From: Polaromonas sp.
GTDB lineage: Bacteria > Pseudomonadota > Gammaproteobacteria > Burkholderiales > Burkholderiaceae_C
Reading direction: 5' to 3'
Assembly (NCBI GenBank): GCA_021737975.1
Contig: JAIPCZ010000002.1
Span: 102,508-166,507, forward strand
DNA: 64,000 nt
The translations under genes were made by a program, and so were the position numbers. A model generated the notes under the pieces. It was not told where the DNA came from, made no database searches, and worked only from the letters and a program-made list of their open reading frames with translations. Positions 54,357 to 63,436 of this stretch are shown in pieces. Every line of letters starts with the position of its first letter. Within the stretch, counting starts at the first letter, position 1.

Positions 54357-56591
54357 ATGACTGAACGCATCACCAAGAACGGCCTGCAAATCGCGGCCAA
54401 CCTGTGTCAATTCATTGAAAGCCAGGTGCTGCCCGGCACCGGCGTGGCGCCTGCCAAGTTCTGGAAAGGTGTTGGCGCCATCGTCGCCGACCTGGCCCCC
54501 AAGAACATTGCGCTGTTGGCCGAGCGCGACCGCTTGCAGACCGAGCTTGACACATGGCACAAGGCCCATCCCGGCCCCGTCACCGATATGCCGGCCTACC
54601 GCAGCTTTTTGCAGGGCATCGGCTATCTGGTGGACGCCCCCAAAAAGGCCCGCATCACCACCTCGAATGTCGACGCCGAGTTGGCCAGGCAGGCCGGCCC
54701 GCAGCTGGTGGTGCCCATTTTGAATGCACGTTATGCGTTGAACGCCGCCAACTCGCGCTGGGGCAGCTTGTATGACGCGCTGTATGGCACCGACGCGATC
54801 GATGAAGCCAAGGGCTGTGAAAAGGTCGGCAAAAAGGGCGGCTACAACCCCAAGCGCGGCGCCAAGGTGATCGCCTATGCGCGCAACGTGCTCGACCGTT
54901 GCGCCCCGTTGCGCAAGGGCTCGCATGTGGACTCGGTCGAGTACCGCATCAAGGGTGGCAAGCTGGCCGTCAAACTGGCTGACGGCAGCAACACCAGCCT
55001 GGCGAATGCCAGCCAGCTGGTCGGTTACCAGGGCGAGGCCAAGGCGCCTTCCAGCGTGCTGTTCGAGCACAACGGCCTGCACCTGGACCTGATCATCAAC
55101 CGCGCCACCACCATTGGGGCCAGCGACCCGGCGGGCGTGTCCGATCTGGTGCTCGAAGCGGCCCTGTCGACCATCCTCGACCTCGAAGACTCGGTGGCTG
55201 CCGTCGACGCCGACGACAAGGTGCTGGCCTACAGCAACTGGCTTGGCATTTTGAAAGGCACGCTGACCGAAGAAGTCGCCAAAGGCAGCAAAACCTTCAC
55301 ACGCGGGCTCAACGCCGACCGCCTGTACACCGCAGCCGACGGCAAAAAGTCGGTGCGTTTGCACGGCCGCTCGCTGATGTTTGTGCGCAACGTCGGCCAT
55401 CTGATGACCAACCCGGCCATTCTGTACACCGACAAGATGGGTGCCGTGCGCGAGATCCCCGAGGGCATTCTGGACGCCGTGGTCACCACCACGATCGCCA
55501 TGCACGACCTCGCCAAGACCAAAAAGGACGCCATTCGCAACTCGCGCAAGGGCTCGGTCTACATCGTCAAGCCCAAGATGCACGGCCCCTTTGAAGTGGC
55601 TTTTGCCGGCGAACTGTTTGGTCGCGTCGAGGCCATGCTGGGCCTGCCAGAAAGCACGGTCAAGCTTGGCATCATGGACGAAGAGCGCCGCACCAGCGTC
55701 AACCTGAAGGCTTGTATTGCCGCCGCTGCCAGCCGTGTGGCCTTCATCAACACCGGCTTCCTGGACCGGACCGGCGACGAGATGCACAGCGCCATGCAGG
55801 CGGGCCCGATGATCCGCAAGGGCGACATGAAGAGCAGCGCCTGGATTCAATCGTACGAGCGCAACAACGTGCTGGTGGGCCTGGGTTGCGGCTTGCGCGG
55901 CAAGGCGCAGATCGGCAAGGGCATGTGGGCCATGCCCGATTTGATGAAGACCATGCTGGAGCAGAAGATTGCCCACCCCAGGGCCGGGGCCAACACCGCC
56001 TGGGTGCCCAGCCCGACCGGCGCCACCTTACACGCGCTGCACTACCACCAGGTGCTGGTGAGCGAAGTGCAAAAGGAGCTGGAAAAGATCAGCGCCGACA
56101 AGGAGCGCGATGCCCTGCTCAATGGCTTGCTGACCATTCCCGTGGCCGTCAGCCCGAACTGGACCGAGGCCGAGAAACAGCAGGAACTCGACAACAACGC
56201 CCAGGGCATCCTGGGTTATGTGGTGCGCTGGGTCGACCAGGGCGTGGGCTGCTCCAAGGTGCCCGACATCCACAACGTGGCCCTGATGGAAGACCGCGCC
56301 ACGCTGCGCATTTCTAGCCAGCACATGGCCAACTGGCTGCACCATGGCGTGGTGACCGAGGCCCAGGTCAAGGAAACCTTCGAGCGCATGGCCGCCGTGG
56401 TCGACGCCCAGAACGCTGGTGACCCGCTGTACCAGCCGATGGCTGGCCACTTCGACACCTCGATGGCCTATTTGGCGGCGTGTGACCTGGTGTTCAAGGG
56501 GCTGGAGCAGCCCAGTGGTTACACCGAGCCGCTGCTGCACGGCTGGCGGCTGAAGGTGAAGGCGGCAGCCAAGCCTGCGGTTCAAGCCTGA
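54357..56591 (+). CDS. glcB: Malate synthase G, 744 aa
   Basis: Monomeric G-type malate synthase; condenses glyoxylate and acetyl-CoA to malate. Full-length family layout: [18 protein letters not shown] opening, [34 protein letters not shown] (Mg-binding Glu/Asp), [21 protein letters not shown] with the catalytic Arg, [16 protein letters not shown], and [13 protein letters not shown] with the catalytic Asp. A terminator follows. Allows growth on glycolate or glyoxylate sources. Confidence 0.96.
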   Translation: MTERITKNGLQIAANLCQFIESQVLPGTGVAPAKFWKGVGAIVADLAPKNIALLAERDRLQTELDTWHKAHPGPVTDMPAYRSFLQGIGYLVDAPKKARITTSNVDAELARQAGPQLVVPILNARYALNAANSRWGSLYDALYGTDAIDEAKGCEKVGKKGGYNPKRGAKVIAYARNVLDRCAPLRKGSHVDSVEYRIKGGKLAVKLADGSNTSLANASQLVGYQGEAKAPSSVLFEHNGLHLDLIINRATTIGASDPAGVSDLVLEAALSTILDLEDSVAAVDADDKVLAYSNWLGILKGTLTEEVAKGSKTFTRGLNADRLYTAADGKKSVRLHGRSLMFVRNVGHLMTNPAILYTDKMGAVREIPEGILDAVVTTTIAMHDLAKTKKDAIRNSRKGSVYIVKPKMHGPFEVAFAGELFGRVEAMLGLPESTVKLGIMDEERRTSVNLKACIAAAASRVAFINTGFLDRTGDEMHSAMQAGPMIRKGDMKSSAWIQSYERNNVLVGLGCGLRGKAQIGKGMWAMPDLMKTMLEQKIAHPRAGANTAWVPSPTGATLHALHYHQVLVSEVQKELEKISADKERDALLNGLLTIPVAVSPNWTEAEKQQELDNNAQGILGYVVRWVDQGVGCSKVPDIHNVALMEDRATLRISSQHMANWLHHGVVTEAQVKETFERMAAVVDAQNAGDPLYQPMAGHFDTSMAYLAACDLVFKGLEQPSGYTEPLLHGWRLKVKAAAKPAVQA

Positions 56592-56607
56592 GGCAAAGGC
56601 TTTGTCT

Positions 56608-56633
56608 AAAACGGCACCTTCGGGTGCCGTTTT
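56608..56633. terminator. Bidirectional terminator between glcB and the GNAT gene
   Basis: ACGGCACC (56611-56618), TTCG loop, GGTGCCGT (56623-56630), flanked by AAA on the left and TTT on the right, so it can stop glcB reading right and the convergent acetyltransferase reading left. Confidence 0.85.
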
Positions 56634-56642
56634 GCCGTGCCG

Positions 56643-57188
56643 TCAGCCTTCGGGTGGGTCTGCATTCTTGCCGGTTGAAGGATGGAGATGACGCCACATG
56701 TGTACCTTGGCGACGTACTCGGCACCGACCCGGACGGCAAAGGGTTCAGTGCCAAATGGCAGGAAGCCGCTCGCTTCGTAAAGTGCCTGAGCGCGCGTGT
56801 TCCCCTCGGTCACGGTGAGTTGGATGATCCTCGCCTGGGGGCGACTTCTGGCATGACGAAGGAGTTCACCAACGAGTTGCCGCCCGACTCCTTTTTTGCC
56901 AAACCTGTCGGGCACATACATCCCGAACAATGTGCTTTTGTGCCCGGCCTTTTCCCGCGTGTCGAACGAGATTCCGGCGGCCCCGGCGAGTTCGTCTCCG
57001 ACGAAAGCGCCGAAGACAGCTTCCGCTGCGCTTGGTTCCTCTGAAAGCCTTGCCGCCCACCAAGAGTGAGGCAGGTCGCTGCGCTCGTTGACGCTCGAAG
57101 TAAATGCCTCCGGGTGCAACGCGTAGGCTTCGAGCATCAGGGCTCGGTAGGGCGCGGCATGCGCGGGATGGAGGCGAGTGATGAGCAT
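56643..57188 (-). CDS. GNAT-family N-acetyltransferase, 181 aa
   Basis: Acetyl-CoA-dependent acetyltransferase of unknown target. GNAT core: strand LAGAAGISFD, acetyl-CoA loop RFGKKGVGRQLVGELLRHA (the Q/RxxGxG/A pattern) and the late LTVTEGNTRAQALYEASGF with the catalytic Tyr region. Start ATG 57188 is taken from the family opening LITRLHPAHAAPYRALMLEA; the longer open frame upstream is not conserved-looking. Confidence 0.85.
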   Translation of the reverse strand: MLITRLHPAHAAPYRALMLEAYALHPEAFTSSVNERSDLPHSWWAARLSEEPSAAEAVFGAFVGDELAGAAGISFDTREKAGHKSTLFGMYVPDRFGKKGVGRQLVGELLRHARSRPQARIIQLTVTEGNTRAQALYEASGFLPFGTEPFAVRVGAEYVAKVHMWRHLHPSTGKNADPPEG

Positions 57189-57578
57189 GTTGTTGCCGTG
57201 CGGGTTGGCGCCGAGCTTTGGACATTGATGGATTGACCGGCCGAAGTCTAGCGCGATGCTGCTGTTGGTGACGCCAGCCAAGATGTTCTCAGGTATCGAG
57301 CCTTGGCTACTGCTGTTTGCCACCCTGTTGTTTGCAGCGCGCGCGAGCAGTACGCGGCGCGCCGGTACCGCCTCAAGTGGCGGGTCGACCTTGGGAAAAT
57401 GCCTCGAACCCGGCTTGCTGATGATGACGGCGGCCACAGTCGACCCCCCAAAAAAACACCAGGGTGCGGTCAACCGTGATCTGGCCATTGGCGTTGCAGA
57501 CCTCACATTTTCGCAATGGCGGTGCCGACAATCTGCGAGTCCTTAGAATGGCAATTGCCTCTTATTACTGAATTCACC
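57189..57578. other. 390-base gap with no secure gene
   Basis: Region between the acetyltransferase and the selD operon. It must hold promoters for both directions. Only one weak coding candidate is seen, a 52-residue minus-strand frame with a CxxC motif (listed separately). No tRNA, repeat or terminator was found. Confidence 0.5.
57373..57531 (-). CDS. Doubtful small ORF with CxxC motif, 52 aa
   Basis: TTG start at 57531 with AAGGA a few bases upstream. The first half reads RKCEVCNANGQITVDRTLVF, a CxxC-N-x-x-G pattern like half of a zinc ribbon, with good codon use; the second half is Arg/His/Gln-rich and less convincing. A run of seven T then six G in the middle could hide a frameshift. 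Function unknown; may not be real. Confidence 0.22.
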   Translation of the reverse strand: MSAPPLRKCEVCNANGQITVDRTLVFFWGVDCGRRHHQQAGFEAFSQGRPAT

Positions 57579-57794
57579 ATGACACCGACCCAGTCACTCA
57601 ATCCGCAAAACTGCCCGCTGTGCGGCAAGCCCAACCAATGTGCCACGGAGGTTCAGCTCGCCACCGGCATCCCGCAGCCGCCCTGCTGGTGCACGCAAAC
57701 GCAATTCAGCGCTGAGCTGCTGAACAAAATTCCGGAGGCGGCAAGAGGCGTGGCCTGCCTGTGCGCGGCCTGTGTGAAAGCGGACGCTGCATGA
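57579..57794 (+). CDS. Cysteine-rich CWC-domain protein, 71 aa
   Basis: Small protein with seven cysteines arranged as CPLCGKPNQC, CWCTQ and CLCAAC, the CWC family pattern, likely binding a metal such as zinc. No known function. Start ATG 57579. Its stop overlaps the start of the next small gene (ATGA), and that gene overlaps selD the same way, so all three are translated together, suggesting a link to selenium or cysteine chemistry. Confidence 0.82.
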   Translation: MTPTQSLNPQNCPLCGKPNQCATEVQLATGIPQPPCWCTQTQFSAELLNKIPEAARGVACLCAACVKADAA

Positions 57795-58009
57795 GCTGGC
57801 TCGACAAATTTCCGCTGGTCGTGCTGATCGCGCTGGCCGCCTGGATGGCGGTGGCGCCGATCAGCCCGGAGCCGCATTTGATTGAAAAAGTACGCATGCT
57901 GAGCCAGGGCACACTCACCAAACCGCTGGACATTTTTGACCTGCTGCTGCACAGCACGCCCATCGCGCTGCTGGCAGTGCGGCTGTGGCGCAAGTTCGCT
58001 TCCAAATGA
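57791..58009 (+). CDS. Small membrane protein upstream of selD, 72 aa
   Basis: Conserved-looking small protein with two hydrophobic segments, FPLVVLIALAAWMAVAPI and DLLLHSTPIALLAVRLW, joined by a charged loop. Some databases label similar proteins as transporter-related, without proof. Start ATG 57791 overlaps the CWC stop and its stop overlaps the selD start by four bases. It may place the CWC protein or SelD product near the membrane; this is only inferred from gene order. Confidence 0.72.
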   Translation: MSWLDKFPLVVLIALAAWMAVAPISPEPHLIEKVRMLSQGTLTKPLDIFDLLLHSTPIALLAVRLWRKFASK

Positions 58010-59109
58010 CCCGGCCCGTGGAAAATTTGGCTTTGGCGGCTGCTGCCGTGGGTGCATCGGTGCGCACCGAGCCGCGCCTGACCAGCCTGTCGCACGGCGG
58101 CGGTTGTGGTTGCAAGATCGCGCCGGGTGTCCTGTCGGGCATCCTCAAGGGCACGACGGCCATGCCGATGCCCAAGGAGTTGCTGGTGGGCATCGAGACC
58201 GCCGACGATGCGGCGGTGTACCGGCTCAACGACGAACAGGCGCTGATTGCCACCACCGACTTCTTCATGCCCATCGTCGATGACCCGTTCGACTTCGGCC
58301 GTATTGCCGCGACCAACGCCATCAGCGACGTCTATGCCATGGGCGGCACGCCAATCATGGCGCTGGCGCTGGTGGGCATGCCCATTGCTGTGTTGTCAGT
58401 CGAGACCATCGGCAGGATTCTTGAGGGCGGCGCCAGTGTCTGCCGCGCGGCCGGCATCCCGATTGCCGGCGGCCACACCATCGACTCGGTCGAGCCCATT
58501 TATGGCCTGGTGGCGATGGGCCTGATGCACCCGGGCCGGGTCAAGCGCAACGCCAGCGCCCGCGTGGGCGACCGCCTGATCCTGGGCAAGCCGCTCGGCG
58601 TGGGAGTGATGTCGGCGGCGCTCAAGAAAGACAAGCTCGGACCCGCGGCTTATGCAGAGATGATCCGTGTCACCACCCAGCTCAACACGCCCGGACCGGC
58701 ACTGGCGGCGCTCGACGGGGTGCACGCCATGACCGATGTCACGGGTTTTGCGCTGGCGGGCCACGCGCTGGAGATGGCGCGCGGGGCAAGTTGCACCTTG
58801 CAGCTGGACTGGCAGGCCGTGCCGGTTTTGACAGGAGTGCGCGAACTGGCGCAGCAGGGGTGTATCACCGGAGCCTCGGGACGCAACTGGGCGGCCTATG
58901 GCCATGAGGTGAGTTTGCCCGCCGGCTTTTCACCGCTCGAGCAAGCCTTGCTGACCGACCCGCAAACCAGCGGCGGCCTGTTGGTGAGTTGTGCGCCGTC
59001 AGCAGCCGATGAGGTGATGGCGATTTTCAGGGACCAGGGCTTTGCCGATGCGGCGGATATCGGGGAGGTCGTCGCATTTGATGGCGTGGCCCGCCTGGCC
59101 CTGCGTTAG
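58006..59109 (+). CDS. selD: Selenide, water dikinase SelD, 367 aa
   Basis: Makes selenophosphate from selenide and ATP, the selenium donor for selenocysteine and selenouridine. SHGGGCGCKIAP (30-40) holds the catalytic residue as Cys34, with Cys36 and Lys37; it is a Cys form, not a Sec form. TTDFFMPIVDDPFDFGRIAATNAISDVYAMGG and the late LLTDPQTSGGLLVSC are typical. ATG 58006 overlaps the upstream stop. No selA, selB or mnmH lies in the window. Confidence 0.95.
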   Translation: MTRPVENLALAAAAVGASVRTEPRLTSLSHGGGCGCKIAPGVLSGILKGTTAMPMPKELLVGIETADDAAVYRLNDEQALIATTDFFMPIVDDPFDFGRIAATNAISDVYAMGGTPIMALALVGMPIAVLSVETIGRILEGGASVCRAAGIPIAGGHTIDSVEPIYGLVAMGLMHPGRVKRNASARVGDRLILGKPLGVGVMSAALKKDKLGPAAYAEMIRVTTQLNTPGPALAALDGVHAMTDVTGFALAGHALEMARGASCTLQLDWQAVPVLTGVRELAQQGCITGASGRNWAAYGHEVSLPAGFSPLEQALLTDPQTSGGLLVSCAPSAADEVMAIFRDQGFADAADIGEVVAFDGVARLALR

Positions 59110-59144
59110 CGGCATCGGATGAGCTGTGTCGGCAGCCAGCGCAC

Positions 59145-60203
59145 TCAGCTTCGGCTGTATTTCTTCACGAAGCGCCGGTCGATCCGCTCCTTGAGCCACC
59201 CCACCCAGCGCCCCTGCGCTGACCAGGTTCCCCAGCAGGCCATCGCGCGTCCGTGGCCGCACCACAGCAGGTGCAGGGCCTTTTGCTGCGGCCTCTCGGC
59301 CCTGGGCGCCACACCGGCAAGCACCGCGCGCAGGTTTTGGGCAAACGCCGGCGCGGCACGCGCGCCGTCATCAGCAGCAAACACCTCCGGGTGGCTGGTT
59401 GAGCGCTGAAAAGTATTCACCATCACAGAACCCTGGTCATCCAGTGCCAGGCCGCTGCCTTGCAACCAGCCGGGGGCCTGCGTGCCGATGGTGATGATGG
59501 GCACGTCACAAGCCAGGCGGGCGCCGTTGGCCAGCGTGAGGTCGCCTGCGGTGATGCCGACGCAACGCTCCTGGAGGACCGTGATGCGCCGCGTTTTGAG
59601 CGCCTGCCTCGCCATGGCTTGTAGTGCAGACGGGGCATCGGCCGCTACCGGCGCATCGCCACTGATCAGTGTCACGGATGAAGCCGGCAGCCGGTCCGCC
59701 ATGGCGCAGGCCAGCTCAAATCCCATGGCGCCGCCGCCAACCAGTGCCACGCGCAACGGCTTTTGCTGCGCCAGCGCCACCACCCTCGGCCACAAGGCGG
59801 CAAAGACCTCGCTGGGGTGCGCAAACAGCGCGTGCTCGCGGGCACCGGGCATCAGGGCCTCGACTTTGGGTCGGTCCTGCACCGGGCCGCTGCTGATCGA
59901 CAGCACGTCGTAATGCAGGGTGCTTCCGTCATCGAGTGTCACCACGCGGGTGGTGGCATCGAGCCTGCTGGCGCTGCGCTGCAGCCAGCTGATGGCGCTG
60001 TCTTTCAGAAGCGGTGCCAAGGGGGTCGCGCAGTCCGCCAGCGGGTACTGGCCCGCCGCAAAGCCTGCCAGCATGCCCGAATAAAACGGTTGCGGGGAGG
60101 CTGCCACCAAGGTGATCTGCACGCCGGCCAGGGCTTGCGCCGACAAGGTGGCGAGCAGGTGCACGTGGGCATGGCCCGCGCCGAGCATGACCAGGTGTTT
60201 CAT
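59145..60203 (-). CDS. FAD/NAD-dependent oxidoreductase of the SelD-associated type, 352 aa
   Basis: Pyridine nucleotide-disulfide-type flavoprotein. N-terminal loop LVMLGAGHAHVHLLATL with the GGGHAH-like pattern, FYSGMLAGFAAGQY, a second dinucleotide loop VALVGGGAMGFELACAMA, and the FAD-end VFAADDGAR. This GxGHxH and YSGM pattern is that of the NADH-dehydrogenase-like domain fused to SelD in some bacteria. It faces selD and ends 35 bases from it, but belongs to an operon with DUF3047 and a CDP-alcohol phosphatidyltransferase. Confidence 0.85.
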   Translation of the reverse strand: MKHLVMLGAGHAHVHLLATLSAQALAGVQITLVAASPQPFYSGMLAGFAAGQYPLADCATPLAPLLKDSAISWLQRSASRLDATTRVVTLDDGSTLHYDVLSISSGPVQDRPKVEALMPGAREHALFAHPSEVFAALWPRVVALAQQKPLRVALVGGGAMGFELACAMADRLPASSVTLISGDAPVAADAPSALQAMARQALKTRRITVLQERCVGITAGDLTLANGARLACDVPIITIGTQAPGWLQGSGLALDDQGSVMVNTFQRSTSHPEVFAADDGARAAPAFAQNLRAVLAGVAPRAERPQQKALHLLWCGHGRAMACWGTWSAQGRWVGWLKERIDRRFVKKYSRS

Positions 60204-60221
60204 GGGCTTTGGCTTCAGGTT

Positions 60222-60971
60222 TCAGGGCAGCCAGCGCAATTCGGCCACATAGCCCAGGCTGCTGCCCAGGGTATTGTCGCTGTCCGCGCCCACCGCGATG
60301 GCGGTCAGCGCCGGCAGCTTCCGGCTCTCTCGGCCGAACAGCAGCGCAAAGTCGGCCGCAATGTTGCGGCGCTGGCTGACCCATTGGCCGGTGGCGGACT
60401 CCGCGCCGTTGAGCACGATGTAACGCACCCGCGCGCTGTAGGGGTTGGGGCCTGTCGTGCCCGCCGGATAACGGCTGTCCCACAGGTAACACAGGGTGGC
60501 GTTGGGCAGGTTTTGCCCGCTGACCGAGCGCGCCAGGGCCAGCACCGAGCGCTGCAGGAAGGGGATGTCCGCCAGCGGCTGGTCCAGCATCACACAGACC
60601 TTGAGCGCAGCATCGTCGCCTGATTTTGTCTTGATGTCGGCCTGGCCCAGGGGCTGCTCCAACCGCCAGCGCCAGCTCAAGGACTCGGGCGCCGGGCCCT
60701 GCCAGGCGTGGGTCAGCACGCCGTAGGAGGCCTGGGTGCGAAGTGCCAGCACCGCTTCGCCATTCAGGGTGAGCGTCTCGAACACGCTGCGGGGGGCTTT
60801 GTTGTCGGGCAAGCCGCTGAGTTGCCAGGCCGGGTGGGGCGCCAGGCCGCCTGCCGCGGTGAGCGGCGCCAGGGCGGCGCTGGCCGGGGCAGTTTGAGAA
60901 AAGCCGTGCTGGCTGCCCAACTGCCAAAAGCAGAAAGTGATGAGCGCGGGCGTTTTTTTGCGAATGTTCAT
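60222..60971 (-). CDS. DUF3047 secreted protein, 249 aa
   Basis: Unknown-function protein with a signal-like N-terminus (ALITFCFWQLGSQHGFSQTA) and a C-terminal DUF3047 part: LSWRWRLEQPLGQADIKTKSGDDAALKVCVMLD, then LCYLWDSRYPAGT and a final GYVAELRWLP. Probably periplasmic. Its start overlaps the CDP-alcohol phosphatidyltransferase stop by four bases; the FAD oxidoreductase follows by 18 bases. Confidence 0.8.
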   Translation of the reverse strand: MNIRKKTPALITFCFWQLGSQHGFSQTAPASAALAPLTAAGGLAPHPAWQLSGLPDNKAPRSVFETLTLNGEAVLALRTQASYGVLTHAWQGPAPESLSWRWRLEQPLGQADIKTKSGDDAALKVCVMLDQPLADIPFLQRSVLALARSVSGQNLPNATLCYLWDSRYPAGTTGPNPYSARVRYIVLNGAESATGQWVSQRRNIAADFALLFGRESRKLPALTAIAVGADSDNTLGSSLGYVAELRWLP

Positions 60972-61573
60972 TGGAATGCCCGCCAGCCCCACCAGATCCG
61001 CGTGACCGTGGTGATGGCGCATAGCCCGGCAAAGCCATAGGCCAGCTCGATGAACAGGCCGGGCCAGACACACATGGCCATGAAGCAGAGCAGTGTTTCG
61101 CCGGCTTCGGTCAGGCCGCCCAGAAAATAGAAGGACTTGTTCGGTGTGGCGAGGTTGTTGAGACCGCGTTTGGCCGCCATCACGGCAAAGGCGAGAAAGC
61201 TCGACCCGGTGCCAATGAACGCGGCCAGCAGCACGGCCGCGGGCAGCGCGTTGCGCGCGGGGTCGCTGAACGCGAAGGCCAGCGGGATGCTGGCATAAAA
61301 CACAAAATCCAGGGCAATGTCCAGAAAACCGCCGGCATCCGTGGCCTGTGTCAGGCGCGCTACCGCGCCATCCAGCGCATCGAGCAGCCTCGACACCAGG
61401 ATGGCGGCGGCCCCTGCCAGGTAGGCCTCAAAAGCAATCAGGCATGCGGCAAAAATGCCAACAAAAAAACCCAGCAGCGTGATCCGGTTGGCAGTGAGAC
61501 CCAACTGCCTGGCCTGTCGGGCCAGGCAGTGTATCGAGGGGGCCATCCAATGGCTGACAGAGCGGTCGAACAT
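60968..61573 (-). CDS. CDP-alcohol phosphatidyltransferase family protein, 201 aa
   Basis: Membrane enzyme that joins a CDP-linked lipid or alcohol to a second alcohol. The family motif D-x2-DG-x2-AR-x8-G-x3-D-x3-D is complete in DALDGAVARLTQATDAGGFL and the following DIALD. About six membrane helices. The product lipid is unknown; PgsA-like and archaetidyl-type members share the motif. First gene of the three-gene operon. Confidence 0.87.
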   Translation of the reverse strand: MFDRSVSHWMAPSIHCLARQARQLGLTANRITLLGFFVGIFAACLIAFEAYLAGAAAILVSRLLDALDGAVARLTQATDAGGFLDIALDFVFYASIPLAFAFSDPARNALPAAVLLAAFIGTGSSFLAFAVMAAKRGLNNLATPNKSFYFLGGLTEAGETLLCFMAMCVWPGLFIELAYGFAGLCAITTVTRIWWGWRAFQ

Positions 61574-61763
61574 GGGTGAAAGTTGATGAGCTAAAGTGTT
61601 TGGGTCGGTGCGCGGGGCAAATTCTTACAGGCCCTTGCGCCGGTCAGGGTCCGGCGGGGTCGATCGGTTAAGCTTCTCGGCCAAGAGCATAGTGGAATCC
61701 CGGCACCCGCCTGGCGCCACAAGGCACCTATTGTTGAACGCTTCTCATGTATTGGAGATCTGG

Positions 61764-62336
61764 ATGAAAAAAAACCTTGTGGCCCTGCTGCTGTTGGCCG
61801 GTTCGGGCGCCTTTGCCCAAACCAGTCCGGCCAAGCAGGCACTGGTTGACAAATTGTTGAGCCTGCAGCGCCCGGCCATCGAGCAAACCGGGCAGGCGCT
61901 TGCCGAGCGCCCGGCGCTGCAAATGATGCAGCAGGCAGGCCTCGCCCTGCAAACGCGGGTGGCCCCTGACAAGCGTGAGGCGGTGGCCAAGGACATTCAG
62001 CTTGAACTGAAAAAATATGCCAACGAGGTGGTGCCCTTGATGCAACAGCAGGCGGTCAAGCTCGCACCCGCAACGGTGGGGGTGATGCTGGCAGAAAAAT
62101 TCACCGATGAGGAGCTCAGGCAACTCATTGCCATCATCGAGTCCCCTGTGAACCGCAAATTTTTGCAAATGGGCGGCGAGATGCAAAAAGTCCTGGCGGA
62201 CAAACTGGTGGCTGACATGCAGATCGCGGTGGACCCCAAGGTGAAGGCGCTGGCCGTCGCCTTGGACAAGCACCTGGGCTTGCCCGCTCCAGCCGCCAAG
62301 GCCACCAAGCCCGCAGGTTCTGCGCCCAAAAAATAA
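61764..62336 (+). CDS. DUF2059 secreted protein, 190 aa
   Basis: Periplasmic protein of unknown role. Signal peptide MKKNLVALLLLAGSGAFAQ, helical middle part and the DUF2059 segment KFTDEELRQLIAIIESPVNRKFLQM, ending in a low-complexity Ala/Pro/Lys tail. ATG 61764 is preceded by GGAG at good spacing. Next gene starts 17 bases later and may be co-transcribed. Confidence 0.85.
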   Translation: MKKNLVALLLLAGSGAFAQTSPAKQALVDKLLSLQRPAIEQTGQALAERPALQMMQQAGLALQTRVAPDKREAVAKDIQLELKKYANEVVPLMQQQAVKLAPATVGVMLAEKFTDEELRQLIAIIESPVNRKFLQMGGEMQKVLADKLVADMQIAVDPKVKALAVALDKHLGLPAPAAKATKPAGSAPKK

Positions 62337-62353
62337 CACATGCACCCTTGCCG

Positions 62354-63436
62354 ATGAAGACGTTTTACAACGCCCGGCACACCCTGCACCAGGGTAAGCT
62401 GGAAATGTTCCGGGGTGCGCTGGTGCCTTGTTTTGAAGTGCCGTCGCGGGTGGACCATGTGCTGGCCGAGTTGCAGCGCCGCCCCTTGGGGCCGGTGTTG
62501 TCGCCCCAAAGTTTTGACGACAGCGTGCTCGCCAGCATTCACAGTCAGCGTTACCTCGACTTTCTGGCGCACGCCTGGGAGGAATGGGTGGCGCTGGATG
62601 CGGCCCACGCCGCGCGCGACGCCTTGCCCTCGGTGTGGCCGGTGCGCACGCTGCGCTCGGATGTGTTGCCGCGCAATTTTGCGGCGCGCATGGGCCTGTT
62701 TTCGATGGATGCCGGTACCCCGCTGACCGCTGGCACCTGGGCTGCGGCGCGCACTGGCGCCGACTGCGCCCTGAGCGCCGCCCAGGCCGTCGCCGAAGGT
62801 GACAAGGCGGCATTTGCCCTGACAAGGCCGCCGGGTCACCATGCCGGCCCTGATTTTTTTGGCGGCTATTGTTTTCTGAACAACGCCGCGCTGGCGGCCC
62901 AGCACCTGCGCCGCCAGGGGGTCGAGCGGGTCGCCGTGCTCGACATCGACTACCACCATGGCAACGGCACGCAGGCTTGTTTTTATGACCGGCCCGACGT
63001 GTATTTCACCAGCATCCACGGCGACCCGGACACCGAATACCCGTTTTACTTGGGTTACGCCGATGAGCTCGGCAGCGGGGCCGGGCTGGGAGCCAACCGG
63101 AATTTCCCGCTGCCACGCGGGGCTGGTTTTGGCGACTGGCGCGAAGCGCTGCGCGAGGCCTTGCAAGGCATCAAAACCTTCGGCGCGCAAGCCCTGGTGG
63201 TCTCATTGGGCCTCGACACGTTCGCGGGTGACCCCATCTCTGGTTTTCAACTCGACAGCAGCGACTATTTGCAGGTGGGCGCCGACCTGGCACGGGCGGG
63301 TCTGCCGACGGTGTTTGTGTTCGAGGGCGGTTATGCCGTGGCCGAGATCGGCGTGAATGCCGTCAATGTGCTGCAGGCTTTCCAGCAGCAGGCGATCAGG
63401 TCTCCAGGCGGTAGTGCAGGCGCAGGAACTGCTTGA
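62354..63436 (+). CDS. Acetylpolyamine amidohydrolase (class II HDAC-like), 360 aa
   Basis: Zinc hydrolase that removes acetyl groups from acetylated polyamines. Zinc and catalytic motifs RPPGHHAGPDFFGGYCFLNN, DIDYHHGNGTQ, and SLGLDTFAGDPISGF (metal Asp) are complete. The N-terminal KLEMFRGALVPCFEVPSR matches the long L1 loop of polyamine deacetylases, which separates them from histone-type enzymes. Start ATG 62354; the last 41 bases overlap the convergent gene. Confidence 0.9.
   Translation: MKTFYNARHTLHQGKLEMFRGALVPCFEVPSRVDHVLAELQRRPLGPVLSPQSFDDSVLASIHSQRYLDFLAHAWEEWVALDAAHAARDALPSVWPVRTLRSDVLPRNFAARMGLFSMDAGTPLTAGTWAAARTGADCALSAAQAVAEGDKAAFALTRPPGHHAGPDFFGGYCFLNNAALAAQHLRRQGVERVAVLDIDYHHGNGTQACFYDRPDVYFTSIHGDPDTEYPFYLGYADELGSGAGLGANRNFPLPRGAGFGDWREALREALQGIKTFGAQALVVSLGLDTFAGDPISGFQLDSSDYLQVGADLARAGLPTVFVFEGGYAVAEIGVNAVNVLQAFQQQAIRSPGGSAGAGTA

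Noticed and set aside
58006..58120. Possible selenocysteine in SelD
   Set aside because: The catalytic position is a plain Cys codon (TGT in GGCGC) and no in-frame TGA or SECIS-like hairpin is needed.
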